From an uncultured Desulfuromonadales bacterium (lineage in GTDB: Bacteria; Desulfobacterota; Desulfuromonadia; Geobacterales; CAIOGM01), in contig CAIYUY010000011.1 of assembly GCA_903929485.1 (NCBI GenBank), positions 1-34,456 on the forward strand: DNA of 34,456 nucleotides, in the 5' to 3' direction. Shown here piece by piece: positions 26,577 through 34,456 of the stretch. The notes below the pieces were generated by a model that made no database searches, had not been told where the DNA came from, and worked only from the letters and a program-made list of their open reading frames with translations. Numbering within the stretch: the first letter of the stretch is position 1; each line of letters opens with the position of its first letter. The translations under genes and the position numbers were made by a program.

Positions 26577-27270
26577 TTATCGCGACAGCATCGGATATAG
26601 TTCCGGGAAGAACCAGCCGGCGGCATGGATCGGAAAGCCGATTCTGACTTCACCCTTGGGGTGTCGGACACCAGCATCCCTTCGGAGATCAACTGCCCGA
26701 GAACGTTTCTGCCGGTCCGCTCTTTCAGGCCAGATGCCTCGATGACTGCTCCCCGAGGCGCTTCGCCCCGCAGCAGGACCTCTTGCAACATTTTGGCTGC
26801 TTCTGAACGTAGATTTTCTCCACCGGGCGGATTGGGGATCATGGCAGTGCCGCGCAACTGCACATAGCTTCCGACCCGCTCCACCAGACTGTCCAACTGC
26901 AACAGGGTGCCCATGTACTCCACCTGATCTAGGCAGACCTCAAGGAAGAATCGGCGGAACTTCACCAGTCCTTCGTTGGACAAGTTACCCCTGCCATCCG
27001 GATCGTTGCGGGGTGACGCATCGGCCCAGGTGAGTGCTGATTTGTAATCGGCATTCCGGCGCGCGAGGCCCCGGCTAACCGACCAGAGGCCGAAGCCGCG
27101 CACCGGAAGCTGTTGATGATGCGCAGCAGTTCGCGCAGGGTATGCAGGGTAATTGGGTGCTGTCTGGTGCCGAGAGAGGCCGAGCACTGGATTATCTCCA
27201 GTGCCAGATCCTGAAGATCATCAGCCCGTTCCGGAAGCAGTGGGGTCATTTGACTGATTGCATCAGACAT
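26577..27270 (-). pseudogene. Decayed Fic family gene lacking the Fic core and frameshifted near the 3' end
   Basis: N-terminus MSDAISQMTPLLPERADDLQDLALEIIQCSASLGTRQHPITLHTLRELLRIINSF (RBS AAGGAGTATCTT). It then switches frame into GFGLWSVSRGLARRNADYKSALTWADASPRNDPDGRGNLSNEGLVKFRRFFLEVCLDQVEYMG...LVSDTP. After a C4 run the sense frame becomes KGEVRIGFPIHAAGWFFPELYPMLSR*. Confidence 0.8.
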
Positions 27271-27398
27271 AAGATACTCCTTGTTGCCGATATTCATTCC
27301 GATTATTGCCGGCAACAACGGTATAATGGCATCGAATAAATTTCAAGTAAACTTGCCGACACCCTGACATTTTTGCCGATTAAATTGCCGATGTCCGT

Positions 27399-27857
27399 TC
27401 ATGGTTTTACCTCCATCGGGGAGAATTCGCGGCGGATATCCTCCATACGACTGCGGTTTTTACCAAGGTCCGAATACCCCAACCGTGATGCAGATCTGAC
27501 ATGTATAACCCGCCCAACCCTGTCCAGCAGGAATTCTCCGTCGTCGACAAAAAAAGTCGTACGTAACTCGACCCGCATATACTCTGAGCTTTCCTCGATA
27601 ACGGCAGTGTCATTGCGCCGTGCCATAATCTGCTTCAACCGTGCAAAGGCAGCATCAGGATCGTCCTTGAATGCCAACGGTGCGATACGGTGACGCTCGT
27701 CGGAAGCCTGACTGAACACACAGTTGGGCGATGACGAACAGGCAGATAACCTGCCGTCCCGTACCCCCAGATTATTCGGGCGTTCCCCAGCGCAGGCGAC
27801 CATTAGACCCGACAAGGCACACATGACGATGACCTTTCCTCTAAACCTTAATATCAT
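27399..27857 (-). CDS. DUF1499 family lipoprotein
   Basis: Lipobox MVACAG; LGVRDGRLSACSSSPNCVFSQASDERHRIAPL...; DUF1499 signature. Confidence 0.85.
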   Translation of the reverse strand: MILRFRGKVIVMCALSGLMVACAGERPNNLGVRDGRLSACSSSPNCVFSQASDERHRIAPLAFKDDPDAAFARLKQIMARRNDTAVIEESSEYMRVELRTTFFVDDGEFLLDRVGRVIHVRSASRLGYSDLGKNRSRMEDIRREFSPMEVKP

Positions 27858-28041
27858 TGACAGCCCCTCCTTTTCAATTCAGTCATCAATTTAACCACCG
27901 TCAGTTACTTGGCTTTGGCTCCGATATCAACCGCTATTGTCCAGTCTGCAAGTAGGCACATGAGATGTCCTGGCACTAACTCAAGCGGCGTCGTCATCTC
28001 CTTCCTCACTTATCTACCCAATTTATAAAGCAAAGCTTGAT

Positions 28042-28061
28042 TATCTCATATACTTGAGATA
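28042..28061. promoter_or_regulatory. Perfect 7-bp-arm inverted repeat upstream of the ATPase gene
   Basis: TATCTCA-tatact-TGAGATA, ~37 bp before the ATG at 28098. Confidence 0.35.
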
Positions 28062-28097
28062 TATTACTCAACAATTCTCGCTATATCAGGAGCAACC

Positions 28098-29276
28098 ATG
28101 ATCCGTCCCCAGTTTAAGGTTGTATCGGCGAGAGTTGCTGAACCCAGGCGGTTCATTCAAGTTCTTGCCGGCCCCCGCCAGGTAGGAAAAACGACGCTGG
28201 TGCGGCAGGTGCTGGAACATGTGTCTGAACCGTTTCATTACGCCAGTGCCGACGAACCTGTTATCAATACTACGGTCTGGCTTTCCCAGCAATGGGAAGT
28301 GGCTCGTTTGAAAGCCGCCCAACACGGTGCAGCCGTTCTGGTTTTGGACGAAATCCAGAAAATTCCCCGCTGGTCAACCCAGGTCAAGCAGCTTTGGGAT
28401 GAAGACACCAATCGTGGCAACCAGGTGAAAGTGGTGCTGCTTGGTTCCGCCCCTCTCCTGCTGAAAAGCGGAGTGGGGGAGAGCCTGGCCGGCAGGTTTG
28501 AGCTGATTACCTTGGCGCACTGGTCATGGCCGGAGATGCGGGAAGCGTTCGGCCTCACGCTTGAGCAGTATATCTATTACGGCGGCTACCCCGGTGCGGC
28601 CTCCCTGCTGGACGACCACCAGCGCTGGGCAGCATATATCCGTGAGGCACTCATGGAAACAGCCATTTCACGTGACATCCTGTTGATGAGTCGCGTGGAC
28701 AAGCCGGCACTGCTGCGACGCTTGTTTCATCTCGGTTGTGAATACTCCGGCCAAATTCTTTCCTACCAGAAAATGACCGGTCAATTGCAGGATGCCGGCA
28801 ACACCACAACACTGGCGCACTATCTTGAACTACTGGCCGGAGCGGGAATGCTTACCGGATTACCAAAGTATTCCGGCACTAGAATTCGCCAGCGGGCATC
28901 AAGCCCCAAACTACAGGTTCTCAATACGGCGCTGCTTGCCGCGCTATCCATGCAAGATCTGACCGGAGCACTGATGAATCGTGACTACTGGGGACGCATA
29001 GTCGAATCAGCCATCGGCGCCCACCTTCTCAATAGCTCCGCTGGTCAGGGGATAGAAGTAAGCTACTGGCGGGAAGGAAATCTTGAAGTTGATTTCGTCC
29101 TGCAACGAGGCGAGCAACTGGTGGCTATTGAAGTAAAAAGTAACCGTAGGCGAGATGCCCTGCCTGGCCTGGCGGCCTTTAGCAAATTGTACCCCAGAGC
29201 AAGAACATTACTGGCAGGGGGCCAGGGGATTTCCTTGCAAGATTTTCTTGAAATGCCGGCTTCGACGCTTTTTTAG
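28098..29276 (+). CDS. AAA ATPase with DUF4143 (nuclease-like) C-terminal region
   Basis: Walker A LAGPRQVGKTT; Walker B AAVLVLDEIQK; EVDFVLQRGEQLVAIEVKS motif at the C-terminus. Confidence 0.9.
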   Translation: MIRPQFKVVSARVAEPRRFIQVLAGPRQVGKTTLVRQVLEHVSEPFHYASADEPVINTTVWLSQQWEVARLKAAQHGAAVLVLDEIQKIPRWSTQVKQLWDEDTNRGNQVKVVLLGSAPLLLKSGVGESLAGRFELITLAHWSWPEMREAFGLTLEQYIYYGGYPGAASLLDDHQRWAAYIREALMETAISRDILLMSRVDKPALLRRLFHLGCEYSGQILSYQKMTGQLQDAGNTTTLAHYLELLAGAGMLTGLPKYSGTRIRQRASSPKLQVLNTALLAALSMQDLTGALMNRDYWGRIVESAIGAHLLNSSAGQGIEVSYWREGNLEVDFVLQRGEQLVAIEVKSNRRRDALPGLAAFSKLYPRARTLLAGGQGISLQDFLEMPASTLF

Positions 29277-29631
29277 TCGTCACACTCAGCAGCAAAGAAA
29301 AAAGAATCCCCGCTATTCGCGCTACCCACGTGATACGACGAAGAACAGTATACTTCAAGGCCTCCATTGAAAAGAGGGGCAAATGTTCAGTTTTTTTACT
29401 AGCCTTGCTTTTTTAGCTGTGTACGGAAGATAGTTCAGAAAATGTGCAGGGGCGAGTAAATGTGCGAGGTGTGTTTTTTGCAACCGAACTCATACGGAAT
29501 TAGCGTGGGGGAGGTGGTGAGTAATTACGAGTAAACAAAGGTAGGGGGCATATTTTGGGCGGCACGAGCTGCGACTCTCCCCTCGGGGTAGCCTTCACCG
29601 CACGTTTTAATCAGTTGCGAGTTGCCAATGG

Positions 29632-29657
29632 GAACCCGCCTCACGGGTGGCTTTTAT
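29632..29657 (+). terminator. Possible weak stem-loop terminator
   Basis: ACCCG-cctca-CGGGT followed by GGCTTTTATT. Confidence 0.3.
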
Positions 29658-29676
29658 TGCCCATTAAACAATGCTC

Positions 29677-31443
29677 CTAGCAGTCGCTCCCCCCTGGCAG
29701 AGTAAAATAGAAGGTACTACCATACCCAGTACCTTCTGACTCCACCCACACCTGGCCACCATGTGCTTCGATAATCCGATTGACAAGCGCCAGGCCGACA
29801 CCAGTACCTTTACTTTTGGCATCCAGTTTGTCGAACAGGCCAAAGACTTTTTCATGGTGGCTCGGGTCAATACCTTTGCCGTTATCACGGACAAAGAATG
29901 CCGGCTCTTTACCGTCCTGCCGTGTGCCGATCTCGATGAGAGGTGAAGCCTGATCCCCCATGTATTTGATGGCGTTTTCAATAAGATTCTGCACGACCTC
30001 CGCGATGCGGGTTCGGTCGCCAAAAACAGGAGGGAGATCCGGCTGGATGGAAATTTTGACACTACTTTCTGCTATTGATCCTGACAGCTGCTGCGATACA
30101 TCCTTGACCAAACGGTTCATGTCCACCGGTGAAGGCTGTCCCATCATTTTTCCAGCACGGGAGAGTTTCAGCAGATCATCAAGCAGGTCGTTCATCTTGC
30201 CTGCCGCCCCCTCGATCCTCTTCATGTCATCCTGAGCCCGCTCGTACTTGCCCGCTTCCATGTCCTGTATTATCATGCCGGCATACGCCTGTATGGTGAT
30301 CAGCGGGCTCTTTAAATCATGTGATACGGTGTAGGCGAAACGATCCAGTTCGGTATTCTTGTTTTCGGCCTGCTGCAGTATGGCATCATTGAAATCAAGT
30401 GCATCAACAAGTTGTTGGGTACGTTCGATAACCTGTTTTTTTAAAGAACGCTGCCAACCGGATAGGATCCGATAGATTATCGTAATACCTGAAAGAACGA
30501 GACCTATCAGGATTGCGTCTACTAGGATCAGATAATTTCTGCCGTGCCTCCATTCAGCCAGCCAATCATCATCTGAAAACGCAAGAGATATGTAGTAAGG
30601 GAGTTCGCCAACTTTTCTGGCATGCCCAGTACGCAGGACGCCGTCCACTGGAGACAAATTGCTGAAATTAACGGATTGCATACCGGAAACAATAACGGCG
30701 CGGAGTTGTTCAGAGATAGTGGTCGTGCCGACCTTGAGTTCCGGGAACCGGGCAGCGATCTGATAATTGGTGTGATAGAGCGCCACCGATCCACCAGATC
30801 CAAGATTGAGGGCAGAAAATTTCTTTATAATATTCCGTGTTGGAATTCCGGAAGATATTGCACCGCCAAAGGATCCATCAGGATTAGTGATCCTGCGTGC
30901 GACAGCAATCAACCATTCACCTGCTGCAGGATCAAAAAATGGCGGTGTGACAATCAGTTTAGCGCCGGTGGTATCCCTTAGTTGACTGAACGCATCACGC
31001 GGCAACATATCGGCATTACGATTGACTATATTGCTGACGCCGTAGCGCAGCCTTCCGTCCGGTCCGAAAACACGGAAGCCTATGGAATCGGGGTATAGAA
31101 AATCTTCCCGAGATACTTTATTCAAGAATAACCGGTCGTTACTTTGGCCGGTCTTTTGCCGCTTGGATACTGCGTCAAGAATAGAGAGTAATCCCAGATC
31201 AATTTCGTGCACGGTGTTATTGATGTCGAGGGTGATAAGATTGGTTAAATTGGAGGCGGTGATACTAAGTTCACTTCGGGCGCTTGCCCTGCCTTGGATG
31301 ATGGCAATGCCGCTCAACAGGATGATGATCGCGATAATAGAAAAACTTACTACAAACATGAGGATAAGACTATTGCGGTGTACTTCGATCATATCCGACA
31401 GTTCGGGTAGTTTTCGTCGTTCCGATCGATCTCCCTTCTTCAT
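29677..31443 (-). CDS. Sensor histidine kinase with periplasmic PDC/dCache-like sensor domain
   Basis: Two TM segments; H-box FAYTVSHDLKSPLITIQAYAG; HATPase boxes NLIENAIKYMG, DNGKGIDPSHHEKVFGLF, GTGVGLALVNRIIEAHGG. Confidence 0.92.
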   Translation of the reverse strand: MKKGDRSERRKLPELSDMIEVHRNSLILMFVVSFSIIAIIILLSGIAIIQGRASARSELSITASNLTNLITLDINNTVHEIDLGLLSILDAVSKRQKTGQSNDRLFLNKVSREDFLYPDSIGFRVFGPDGRLRYGVSNIVNRNADMLPRDAFSQLRDTTGAKLIVTPPFFDPAAGEWLIAVARRITNPDGSFGGAISSGIPTRNIIKKFSALNLGSGGSVALYHTNYQIAARFPELKVGTTTISEQLRAVIVSGMQSVNFSNLSPVDGVLRTGHARKVGELPYYISLAFSDDDWLAEWRHGRNYLILVDAILIGLVLSGITIIYRILSGWQRSLKKQVIERTQQLVDALDFNDAILQQAENKNTELDRFAYTVSHDLKSPLITIQAYAGMIIQDMEAGKYERAQDDMKRIEGAAGKMNDLLDDLLKLSRAGKMMGQPSPVDMNRLVKDVSQQLSGSIAESSVKISIQPDLPPVFGDRTRIAEVVQNLIENAIKYMGDQASPLIEIGTRQDGKEPAFFVRDNGKGIDPSHHEKVFGLFDKLDAKSKGTGVGLALVNRIIEAHGGQVWVESEGTGYGSTFYFTLPGGSDC

Positions 31444-31733
31444 TTGTTCCTGCCAGCAAGCGCCGAAACTGATTTAGTGCCTTTCACATTTTGCCGCCAT
31501 ACCTTTAACTGTGCACCAGCCGTTTTCAGTCTTTGAGCTATAAGCGTATCCATTTGTATTTATTCCTTTTTCGGCTACCGCCAAACACTAAACAACGCCT
31601 TGAAAAACTCGCCAAACTCACAAAACGCTCATCGTGCGTTGTCCCGTTACGACGGAGAGCGGTTCAAAACAGGTGGTGAAATCATGAGAATCACTTTGTT
31701 TAAATGATATTATCAACCATCCGGGCTGGATCG

Positions 31734-31771
31734 CCGGATCTCCAGGACAGGTGACGCCCTGGAGATCCCGG
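31734..31771 (-). terminator. Stem-loop downstream of the PEP-CTERM gene
   Basis: ATCTCCAGG-acaggtgacgc-CCTGGAGAT, 9-bp arms, ~20 nt beyond the stop; no clear U-tract. Confidence 0.4.
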
Positions 31772-31788
31772 TGATGGTATCAAGCCAT

Positions 31789-32421
31789 TCACGCCTTCTC
31801 CTGCCGTCGCTTCAAGAAGGCCAGCCCGCCGAGACCGAGAGAGAAAAGGGCGTAGGTGGAGGGTTCGGGAACCGCCGAAGGACTACCAGAGTTGACGGCA
31901 ATATCGAAGAATCCTACCCCATAGGCATCCGTCTGATCTCTGACAACTACCTTGGTAATATTGCTGTAAATGGATAGATCAACCGTTTGAGGGCTAAACA
32001 AGTTGCCATTGCCAATCATATCCAGAGTCGTTATCAAACTGGAAGATCGATAAAGGTCAATAGTGGCAATTTTACCTGAATAATTGTCAACACCAAATTT
32101 GAAACCGGCGATACTGCTTCCCGGAGTGACCTCCATGATCAGGTCACCTGAAGCGTCATAAATATTGCTACGTTTACTGGAACCTAATAAATGATCATAT
32201 GGCGGGATTTCGCTGAGATCATCAACCGTTAACGTATAGTCTGGTGAATCGGTAGAAAGCATGAGCCCTGGAGCATATTGATTCGCATAGAGGACGTAAC
32301 CAGGTGACGACGGAACACTGATATCGCTAAACGTGTAGATGTGGGCGGCAAACGCAGCGGGAGCAGCGCTAAAAGATAGTGCGAAAAATATGACCAAAAT
32401 GAGCATGGTACGGATTTTCAT
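31789..32421 (-). CDS. PEP-CTERM sorting domain protein
   Basis: Signal peptide MKIRTMLILVIFFALSFSAAPAAFA; C-terminus AVPEPSTYALFSLGLGGLAFLKRRQEKA; RBS AAGGAGGG. Confidence 0.93.
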   Translation of the reverse strand: MKIRTMLILVIFFALSFSAAPAAFAAHIYTFSDISVPSSPGYVLYANQYAPGLMLSTDSPDYTLTVDDLSEIPPYDHLLGSSKRSNIYDASGDLIMEVTPGSSIAGFKFGVDNYSGKIATIDLYRSSSLITTLDMIGNGNLFSPQTVDLSIYSNITKVVVRDQTDAYGVGFFDIAVNSGSPSAVPEPSTYALFSLGLGGLAFLKRRQEKA

Positions 32422-33081
32422 AGTTCCCTCCTTGGTGCAGTGAATAGTTGATGGTGTAGTCCTACCGGTTCCAGGACAGCGGCATGTTAAGTATCTCTTT
32501 CAGTCATCCCTCCCTTCGCTGTAGAGCTTATTATGACCTAAAATACACGAATCGTTATCGTACTGCAACTGTTACCAAAATTCCATCTGGCAGGTAGTTT
32601 GGAGAGTGGCGTAATCCGGGGGCTCGCAGAATATTTAGGCTTTCATGAATCAGCAGCTCCAATTTAACTATCCGATATAATGCAACTAACGTCTCCCCCT
32701 CTGGCGGGAATTGATGCCATGGCTACAATTTAGTTGGTCCTGAAGAAATTGACCGCCGATGGAACCGTGGTACTGTCGGATGTTGACGACACCTGGTATT
32801 AGTAAATATACCACCCCCCTTTGTAGAACCAGTACACTGGTCTGAATTGAGAGAGACATCCGGCACGTTGCGCTCAGGGCGACACGCCGATATGACACCG
32901 GGAGTTTTCTCCACGGATTTTTTGCACGGCGGCAACCTGGTTGCAACAAGTATGGTGTATGGTTCAATGGCGCCCATGCCGGCCGTTGCCGTCCGGAGGC
33001 TGAAGGGCTCAGTTAAACCGGCGAGGAGTTTCGGATTCGAAGATTACTTGAGCAGCACATCGTAAAGGAGATTAAGAGATC

Positions 33082-34456
33082 ATGAAAAAGAACCTGCTGA
33101 TTATCGGGGCCGGCGGCGTGGCCCATGTGGCTGCCCACAAGGCGGCCATGAACAACGACGTCCTGGGGGACATCTGCATCGCCTCGCGCACCCGGGACAA
33201 ATGCGACGCCATCATCGAGAGCATCACCCGCAAGGGGCATCTCAAGGAGCAAACCGGCCGGCTCTATTCGGCGCAACTGGACGCTCTGGATATTCCCGCC
33301 ACCGTGGAGCTGATCCGGAGCACCAACTCCGGCATCGTCATAAACCTGGGCTCCGCCTTCATCAACATGTCGGTGCTGGAGGCCTGCATGGAGAGCGGCG
33401 CGGCCTATATCGATACGGCCATCCATGAGGACCCGGACAAGGTCTGTGAAGAGCCCCCCTGGTATGCCAATTACGAGTGGCGGCGGAAGGGGCGTTGCGA
33501 CGAAAAAGGGGTGACCGCCATCCTGGGGGCCGGCTTCGATCCGGGGGTGGTCAACGCCTACTGCGCCCTGGCGGTGAAGAACTACTTCGACACCATCGAC
33601 ACCATCGACATCCTGGATGTGAACGCCGGGAGTCACGGTCGCTATTTTTCCACCAACTTCGACCCGGAGATCAATTTCCGGGAGTTCGTCAAGGTCTGGA
33701 CCTGGATAGACAGGGAGTGGAAGGAGTATCCCACCCACTCGGTGAAGCGGCTCTATGATTTTCCCGTGGTGGGGAAACAGCCGGTTTATCTGAACGGCCA
33801 TGACGAGCTGCACTCCCTGTTCAAGAATATCGACGCCAACAGCATCCGTTTCTGGATGGGGTTCGGTGATCACTACATCAACGTCTTCACGGTGCTCCGG
33901 ACCCTGGGCTTTCTGGACCATCTTCCGGTAACCCTCACCACCGGTCAGGAGGTGGTGCCGCTGAAGGTCGTCAAGGCGCTTCTCCCCGATCCCATGACCC
34001 TGGCCCCCAACTACACGGGGAACACCTGCATCGGCAACTTCGTCAAGGGGATGAAGGACGGGAAGAAGCGCGAGATCCTGATTTACCAGGTTTCGGATCA
34101 CAAGAAATGCTACGAAGAGCTGGAGTCCCAGGGGATCAGTTATACGGCGGGGGTTCCGCCGGTGGCGGCCGCCATGCTCATCGCCACGGGGGAGTGGGAT
34201 GTGAAGAAGATGGTGAACGTGGAGGAGCTTGACCCGGAGCCGTTCCTGGCCATTCTTGATCGCATCGGTCTCCCCACCCGGATTCTGGAGATCAAGCCGG
34301 AGAGCAAACATTCCTTCAACGGCGCCGTCCGGGCGCTGGAGGAAGAGCTTGCCGACTCCACCGCCACGGTGACGGTATCGGCGGCCAATCCCATGATCGC
34401 CCTTGCCCCGCGAAAGCCGGCCAAGTCCAGGCATGACAAAGATAAAGGGGAGTCGG
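33082..34456 (+). CDS. Saccharopine dehydrogenase family protein, carboxynorspermidine synthase-like; runs off right edge
   Basis: MKKNLLIIGAGGVAHVAAHKAAMNNDVLGDICIASRTRDKCDAI... Rossmann motif; GAGFDPGVVNAYCALAVKNYFDTIDTIDILDVNAGSHG; RBS AAAGGAG. No stop before window end. Confidence 0.9.
   Translation, partial: MKKNLLIIGAGGVAHVAAHKAAMNNDVLGDICIASRTRDKCDAIIESITRKGHLKEQTGRLYSAQLDALDIPATVELIRSTNSGIVINLGSAFINMSVLEACMESGAAYIDTAIHEDPDKVCEEPPWYANYEWRRKGRCDEKGVTAILGAGFDPGVVNAYCALAVKNYFDTIDTIDILDVNAGSHGRYFSTNFDPEINFREFVKVWTWIDREWKEYPTHSVKRLYDFPVVGKQPVYLNGHDELHSLFKNIDANSIRFWMGFGDHYINVFTVLRTLGFLDHLPVTLTTGQEVVPLKVVKALLPDPMTLAPNYTGNTCIGNFVKGMKDGKKREILIYQVSDHKKCYEELESQGISYTAGVPPVAAAMLIATGEWDVKKMVNVEELDPEPFLAILDRIGLPTRILEIKPESKHSFNGAVRALEEELADSTATVTVSAANPMIALAPRKPAKSRHDKDKGES

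Noticed and set aside
29540-29660. Riboswitch-like (e.g. c-di-GMP GEMM) structure in the intergenic region
   Set aside because: Core conserved segments of GEMM riboswitches are not present; only a short hairpin is visible.
32686-33065. Short ORFs on both strands between the PEP-CTERM and dehydrogenase genes
   Set aside because: Mutually overlapping, no family motifs, no convincing RBS; possible gene fragments but unsupported.
33013-34434. 473-aa minus-strand ORF at the right end
   Set aside because: Antisense shadow of the well-supported saccharopine-dehydrogenase-like gene; composition (Gly/Arg/His/Asp-rich) is typical of GC-rich opposite-frame ORFs.

Overview
The window has the look of a Geobacter/Desulfuromonadales-type chromosome (inferred from protein styles; not verified). 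Left part (1-5.2 kb): an AT-rich islet of small predicted lipoproteins bounded by decayed insertion sequences: an ISKra4-like transposase remnant, an IS1182-like remnant and an IS21-like end. The islet contains a cluster of 18-bp palindromes, a leader hairpin and a translationally coupled small ORF ahead of two lipoproteins. Centre (5.4-17.3 kb): two giant secreted proteins on the minus strand. One is a 14-motif BNR/sortilin-like beta-propeller protein. The other is a ~2640-aa LamG/Ig/PPC/RHS-YD mosaic with an HExxH-containing, Cys-rich post-RHS segment. They share a two-part C-terminal module. Right part (18-31 kb): serine recombinase, AbiEi/AbiEii toxin-antitoxin pair with an upstream operator-like inverted repeat, DUF4236 protein, DCC-family protein, NfeD/SPFH pair, SEC-C protein, intact Fic protein with operator-like repeats, decayed second Fic gene, DUF1499 lipoprotein, DUF4143 ATPase, sensor histidine kinase and PEP-CTERM protein. 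The window ends in a saccharopine-dehydrogenase-like (carboxynorspermidine synthase-like) gene that runs off the right edge. All family calls come from reading motifs by eye; no database search was run.
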